Source: an uncultured Bacteroidales bacterium (lineage in GTDB: Bacteria > Bacteroidota > Bacteroidia > Bacteroidales > Porphyromonadaceae). Taken from it: a stretch of DNA of 18,456 nt. How positions within the stretch are numbered: the first letter of the stretch is position 1; each line of letters opens with the position of its first letter. The position numbers were made by a program, and so were the translations under genes. Of this stretch, positions 15,459 to 18,456 are shown piece by piece. Location of the stretch: contig CABTZX010000032.1 in assembly GCA_902489445.1 (NCBI GenBank), positions 1 to 18,456 of the forward strand, read 5' to 3'. The notes beneath the pieces are model-generated. The model saw only the letters and a program-made list of their open reading frames with translations, was not told where the DNA came from and did no database searches.

Positions 15459-16057
15459 TCTATTGGCAATTACTGCTCGTCTACCTCAAAGTAGGGCTAT
15501 TCGGTTTTGGAGGCGGATATGCCATGCTCTCGCTCATTCAGAACGAAATTGTGACCAAACACGCTTGGCTCACCGAACAACAGTTTACCGATATTATCGC
15601 CGTAAGCCAAGTTACCCCGGGCCCCATTGGGATCAATAGTGCTACATATGTGGGTTATTCGGTTACTGGAAGCGTGTGGGGATCCATATTGGCTACCGTT
15701 GCAGTATGCATTCCTTCCTTTATTATGGTTATTGCCATTGCGCTCGCCTTTGCCAAAGTACGTCACAATCGTTGGGTGGATGCGGCCTTTACCGGCATTC
15801 GCCCTGCTTCTGTAGGTCTGATTGCTGCTGCTGCACTAATGCTTTCCCTTAGAGCCGGATTTATTGGCAATTGGATTGTCGCCGAACCGGGAACTTTCTC
15901 CCTTGATCAGGTAGTAGTAACCGATAACTTTCCCGATTATAAAAGCCTTCTCATCTTTGCCTTCACTTTCCTTGCCATGATTAAGAAGTGGATCCATCCT
16001 ATTCTACTGATTGGCGTAACCGGAGTGCTCGGTTTTATATTATTCTACGTCCTATAA
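15455..16057 (+). CDS. Half-size chromate-transporter (ChrA) family protein, subunit 2
   Basis: The 200-residue partner of the preceding gene, overlapping it by 4 bp. It has FGGGYAMLSLIQNEI (18-32), W39 in KHAWLTEQQF and TPGPIG (54-59). TPGPIG is the form usual for the other half of the pair, so the two are complementary halves, not a simple recent duplication. Hydrophobic helices fill the remainder, with a soluble-looking loop around VAEPGTFSLDQVVV. The gene ends 40 bp before pyrK, which has its own -7 box. Confidence 0.9.
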   Translation: MIYWQLLLVYLKVGLFGFGGGYAMLSLIQNEIVTKHAWLTEQQFTDIIAVSQVTPGPIGINSATYVGYSVTGSVWGSILATVAVCIPSFIMVIAIALAFAKVRHNRWVDAAFTGIRPASVGLIAAAALMLSLRAGFIGNWIVAEPGTFSLDQVVVTDNFPDYKSLLIFAFTFLAMIKKWIHPILLIGVTGVLGFILFYVL

Positions 16058-16079
16058 ACGTCAATACTATTGAGTTGGT

Positions 16080-16087
16080 TAACTTTG
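16080..16087 (+). promoter_or_regulatory. -7 box for pyrK-pyrD
   Basis: TAACTTTG, in the context GTTAACTTTGC, is an excellent match to TAnnTTTG. Transcription would begin near 16093, only a few bases before the ATG at 16098. The pyrK message would therefore be nearly leaderless, or would start at the second ATG (16107). No clear -33 box lies at the usual distance. Confidence 0.6.
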
Positions 16088-16097
16088 CACGGCAAGA

Positions 16098-16880
16098 ATG
16101 AAACCTATGCAGAAGATTAAAGCCGAATTACTCTGTCGGGAAGAACTAAACGATGCGTACTATCTTCTAAAGGTACGTATCCCCGCTCCCTTATGCGAAT
16201 CGTTTACGCCACAAGCCGGTCAGTTTGTTCAGTTGGCGGCACATACACCGGGCGTACTGCTTCGGCGCCCCATTTCCATAGCCGATTACCTTCCGGAAAG
16301 CGGAACGCTCTTTTTGGTTATTCAGGAAGTAGGCAAAGCTTCGCACTATTGGCGCCAACTTGCACCCGGAGCGATGCTCGATCTAATCGCGCCACTTGGT
16401 AAGGGCTTCACCTTAGAGCACGATTTTTCCGGCGAACACCCCATACTGGTGGGCGGAGGCGTAGGCACCGCTCCCCTACTTCTTTTGGCAAAACAACTCA
16501 AAGAGAGGGGAATTACTTCTACCATTCTTCTTGGAGCACGCACCAAGTCACTACTTCTTTTTCGGGAACAGTTTGCCACATTGGGAAATCTTTATTGCAC
16601 TACCGATGACGGCTCCTTTGAAGTTACCGGACGCGTTACCGATCATCCGGTGCTGACAGAGAGCTTCTCTGCCCTATATACCTGCGGACCGCTTGCCATG
16701 ATGAAGCCCGTAATTGCGTGGGCCAAGGATAGAGAAATCCCCTGTGAAGCTTCATTAGAAAACAAAATGGCGTGCGGCATCGGTGCTTGCCTCTGCTGCG
16801 TGGAACCAACCACACGAGGCAACATCTGTTGCTGCACCGAAGGTCCGGTCTTTAACGGCAATTTACTCCTATGGAATTAA
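16098..16880 (+). CDS. pyrK: Dihydroorotate dehydrogenase B, electron-transfer subunit
   Basis: This subunit carries FAD and a [2Fe-2S] cluster and passes electrons from the catalytic PyrD subunit to NAD+ in pyrimidine synthesis. The 260-residue product has FAD-binding RRPIS (56-60), the nucleotide-binding turn GGGVGTAPL (119-127) and CGPLAMM (196-202). The cluster motif is CGIGACLCC (226-234) with a later CCC at 244-246, so C226, C231, C234 and one of C244-C246 are the likely ligands. Length is normal. The start may be M1 or M4 (16107). The 3' end overlaps pyrD by 10 bp in another frame, consistent with co-production of the two subunits. Confidence 0.95.
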   Translation: MKPMQKIKAELLCREELNDAYYLLKVRIPAPLCESFTPQAGQFVQLAAHTPGVLLRRPISIADYLPESGTLFLVIQEVGKASHYWRQLAPGAMLDLIAPLGKGFTLEHDFSGEHPILVGGGVGTAPLLLLAKQLKERGITSTILLGARTKSLLLFREQFATLGNLYCTTDDGSFEVTGRVTDHPVLTESFSALYTCGPLAMMKPVIAWAKDREIPCEASLENKMACGIGACLCCVEPTTRGNICCCTEGPVFNGNLLLWN

Positions 16881-17788
16881 CCACTCAAGTCGATTTAGGA
16901 AAGGGTCTTCTCCTGAAGAATCCCATAATGGGAGCCAGCGGTACTTTCGGCTACGGAACCGAGTACCTTCCCTTCCTTTCCCCCTCTTCCTTAGGCGGAT
17001 TCGTCACAAAAGGCACCACCCTGCATCCTCGCGAGGGGAACCCCTATCCCCGTATGGCGGAAACGCCCTCCGGAATGCTTAATGCCGTTGGCTTGCAGAA
17101 CAAGGGGGTTGACTACTTCGTAACGCATATTTACCCTGAAATAAAGGGATATGACTGCGCCATTATTGTCAACGTGAGCGGATCAAATGTAGAAGAATAT
17201 GCCGAAGCGGCAGAACGAATTGACGAATTGGAAGCAATTCCCGCAATCGAGCTTAACATATCCTGCCCCAATGTAAAGGAGGGCGGAATGGCGTTTGGCG
17301 TAACCTGCGAGGGCGTTGAAAAGGTAGTTTCGGCGGTACGTAAGCGGTACAGCAAGCATCTTATGGTAAAGCTATCACCAAACGTAACCGACATTACCGC
17401 TACAGCGCGTGCTGCCGAAGCTGCCGGAGCCGATAGTTTATCGCTCATCAATACGCTAATGGGAATGGCTATTAATGCCGAAACGTGGCGTCCTCTGCTT
17501 TCTACTGTTACCGGCGGACTATCCGGACCTGCCGTAAAGCCGGTTGCCTTACGTATGGTATGGCAAGTTGCCCACGCCGTACAGATACCCGTTGTGGGAT
17601 TGGGAGGCATTGCCTGTATCAACGATGTAGTGGAATTCCTTTTAGCGGGTGCATCCGCCGTGCAGATTGGTACTGCGAACTTCGTCAATCCATCTCTCTG
17701 TGCCGAACTTCCCGATGAACTCGCCAACTACCTTCGGCGCAAGAACCTAAGCTCTGTAGCGCAGCTGACCGGCGCCCTCCACTGCTGA
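16871..17788 (+). CDS. pyrD: Dihydroorotate dehydrogenase, type 1B catalytic subunit
   Basis: FMN enzyme converting dihydroorotate to orotate. The 305-residue product has the catalytic-base cysteine C132 in ELNISCPN, which marks class 1 enzymes. It also has K48 in the FMN/substrate region (GGFVTKGTT), NVSGSN (101-106), KLSPNVTDI (167-175) and phosphate-binding GLGGI (243-247) followed by GASAVQIGT (260-268). Its partner PyrK makes this the NAD-linked 1B type. The last codons, encoding LHC and the stop, lie inside the first unit of a 22-bp tandem array, so the extreme C-terminus is repeat-derived or gave rise to the repeat. Confidence 0.96.
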   Translation: MELTTQVDLGKGLLLKNPIMGASGTFGYGTEYLPFLSPSSLGGFVTKGTTLHPREGNPYPRMAETPSGMLNAVGLQNKGVDYFVTHIYPEIKGYDCAIIVNVSGSNVEEYAEAAERIDELEAIPAIELNISCPNVKEGGMAFGVTCEGVEKVVSAVRKRYSKHLMVKLSPNVTDITATARAAEAAGADSLSLINTLMGMAINAETWRPLLSTVTGGLSGPAVKPVALRMVWQVAHAVQIPVVGLGGIACINDVVEFLLAGASAVQIGTANFVNPSLCAELPDELANYLRRKNLSSVAQLTGALHC

Positions 17789-17842
17789 ACTGCGCATTCT
17801 CCACTGCTGAACTGCGCCCTCTCCGTTGCTGACCTCCGCCCT
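17777..17842. repeat. 22-bp tandem repeat overlapping the end of pyrD
   Basis: Three 22-bp units start at 17777, 17799 and 17821. The first two share CTCCACTGCTGAACTGCGC exactly (19 bp). The third is diverged (CTCCGTTGCTGACCTCCGC). The next phase position, 17843, again begins with CTC. The pyrD stop codon TGA (17786-17788) lies within unit 1. Confidence 0.88.
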
Positions 17843-17920
17843 CTCACGGCCTTTCTTTATCGCATTTCTACCGACGAGCCACTCTACCCTCGCAGCCCTC
17901 CGCGCCGATATCTTCCCTCT
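17843..17920. other. Intergenic spacer, no recognised feature
   Basis: C-rich, non-coding in appearance. No terminator hairpin with a T-run was found after pyrD. Confidence 0.4.
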
Positions 17921-18020
17921 CGGAGTTGATCGGAACTTATCAGATAAAATCAGACCTTATCAGAACCAACCCGATAACCTCCGATTAATTCCGATTGGTT
18001 CCGATAAATTCAGATACACT
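17921..18020. repeat. 10-bp tandem array (copy 3 of 3), ten units
   Basis: Ten consecutive 10-bp units starting at 17921 all begin with C[ACG]GA, without indels. Better-conserved units are CCGATAACCT (17971), CCGATTAATT (17981), CCGATTGGTT (17991) and CCGATAAATT (18001). The CCGATAA core links it to the arrays at 61-110 and 2140-2369. Confidence 0.85.
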
Positions 18021-18240
18021 CCTACGAACATATCGTCCGCACCCAACCATCTCCTGCCCCCACCGCACCGCCCCTTCACCCACAACCCCACGCATGCGCC
18101 ACTCCACCCCAGCGCACATAGCCCCTCACTTCTCCGCACCAGCGCGTCCCCCTCAGCGCACCCTCATACTTATTCACCCCTGTATTTGCGCACTTATTAC
18201 CAAAGGACCAGCCCCGCGTCTGCGCACCTTCATCAAGAAA
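18021..18240. repeat. C-rich field with degenerate 22-bp periodicity
   Basis: The + strand is strikingly rich in C and poor in G. CGCA occurs at 18091, 18113, 18135 and 18157, exactly 22 bp apart, giving about four degenerate units (18091-18178). Further GCGCAC copies near 18188 and 18222 are out of phase. The CGCAC...CC..C composition resembles the units at 4-69. No gene is credible. Confidence 0.6.
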
Positions 18241-18307
18241 TCCATGTACGTGCGCGTTCTTTTCTACTGAGAAGTCAGAGCGGTAGTACGATGGGAACGG
18301 AGTGTTT

Positions 18308-18456
18308 CTCCCATACTAACAAATCGGGTCTCACATACAATCAAATCGTTACTCCCATACTGTCCGAGCGGTTCTATGGAGGTATCCGGGAAAAGTCTAT
18401 AGGGCATCCGAGGAAAGTCTATAGAGTTTTCCGAAAAAGTCTATAGAGTATTTTCA
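18308..18456. repeat. 22-bp tandem array running off the window end
   Basis: Units start at 18308, 18330, 18352, 18374, 18396, 18418 and 18440. Early units begin CTCCCATAC or CTCACATAC and carry AAATCG at the same position. Later units begin CTATGG or TCTATAG and carry TCCG followed by an A-rich run. GTCTATAG recurs at 18395, 18417 and 18439. The motif type changes around 18361-18374 while the 22-bp phase is kept. The array is truncated by the window. Confidence 0.88.

Noticed and set aside
17131..17727. 198-codon frame on the minus strand within pyrD
   Set aside because: Antisense shadow of a well-supported enzyme gene, with no recognisable domain. Similar shadows at 2917-3387 and 11268-11705 were rejected for the same reason.
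17826..18446. 206-codon open frame downstream of pyrD
   Set aside because: It begins with a TTG, crosses three different repeat arrays and is Pro/His/Ser-rich because of C-rich DNA. No domain, signal or conserved pattern is seen.
1..18456. tRNA, rRNA, riboswitch, insertion-sequence transposase or T9SS cargo signal
   Set aside because: I looked for cloverleaf and TTC-loop patterns, transposase-like frames and C-terminal T9SS sorting domains, and found none that I could support.

Overview
The window looks like chromosomal DNA of a Bacteroidota bacterium, most likely Porphyromonas or a close relative. It carries a complete porP-porK-porL-porM-porN block of the type IX secretion system (T9SS) in the usual order, and GldM/PorM is 516 codons. 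Several promoters show the Bacteroidota -7 box (TAnnTTTG), Shine-Dalgarno sequences are poor, and base composition is roughly balanced. The genus call is inference; the phylum call is strong. All 17 genes that I accept lie on the + strand.

Layout. (1) 1-484 is a repeat-rich intergenic stretch ending in a -7 promoter. (2) 485-1912 is tig (trigger factor), closed by a strong intrinsic terminator. (3) 1913-2488 is intergenic and dominated by a 10-bp tandem array, with two -7 boxes next to it. (4) 2489-8037 is a tightly packed run: an ABC-2 exporter pair, hpt, adk, obg, a B3/B4-domain protein and a small winged-helix protein. (5) 8038-8569 is intergenic, with a long hairpin and a second copy of a 22-bp-periodic, inverted-repeat element. 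(6) 8570-14852 is the T9SS core block, followed after 6 bp by two half-size chromate-transporter (ChrA) genes overlapping by 4 bp. (7) 16098-17788 is pyrK-pyrD, encoding the NAD-linked type 1B dihydroorotate dehydrogenase of pyrimidine synthesis, behind its own -7 box. (8) 17789-18456 is another long repeat field.

How the genes work together. PorK (lipoprotein) and PorN form the periplasmic ring, PorL and PorM form the proton-driven inner-membrane motor, and PorP is the outer-membrane beta-barrel component. Together they power secretion of proteins carrying a T9SS C-terminal signal. None of the proteins encoded here is an obvious T9SS cargo. Hpt, Adk and PyrK/PyrD are nucleotide-metabolism genes, and tig and obg serve protein folding and ribosome assembly.

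The most unusual content lies between the genes. Two repeat periodicities recur at independent loci. An exact 10-bp period with a shared CGATA-type core appears at 61-110, 2140-2369 and 17921-18020. An exact 22-bp period appears at 4-69, 129-282, 8259-8412, 17777-17842, 18091-18178 and 18308-18456. At 129-282 and 8259-8412 the 22-mer consists of an 18-bp near-palindrome plus a 4-bp spacer that is often self-complementary, flanked by inverted arms. This resembles a non-autonomous mobile element built from short bricks, or a DNA-architectural element. These arrays are the best candidates here for something undescribed.
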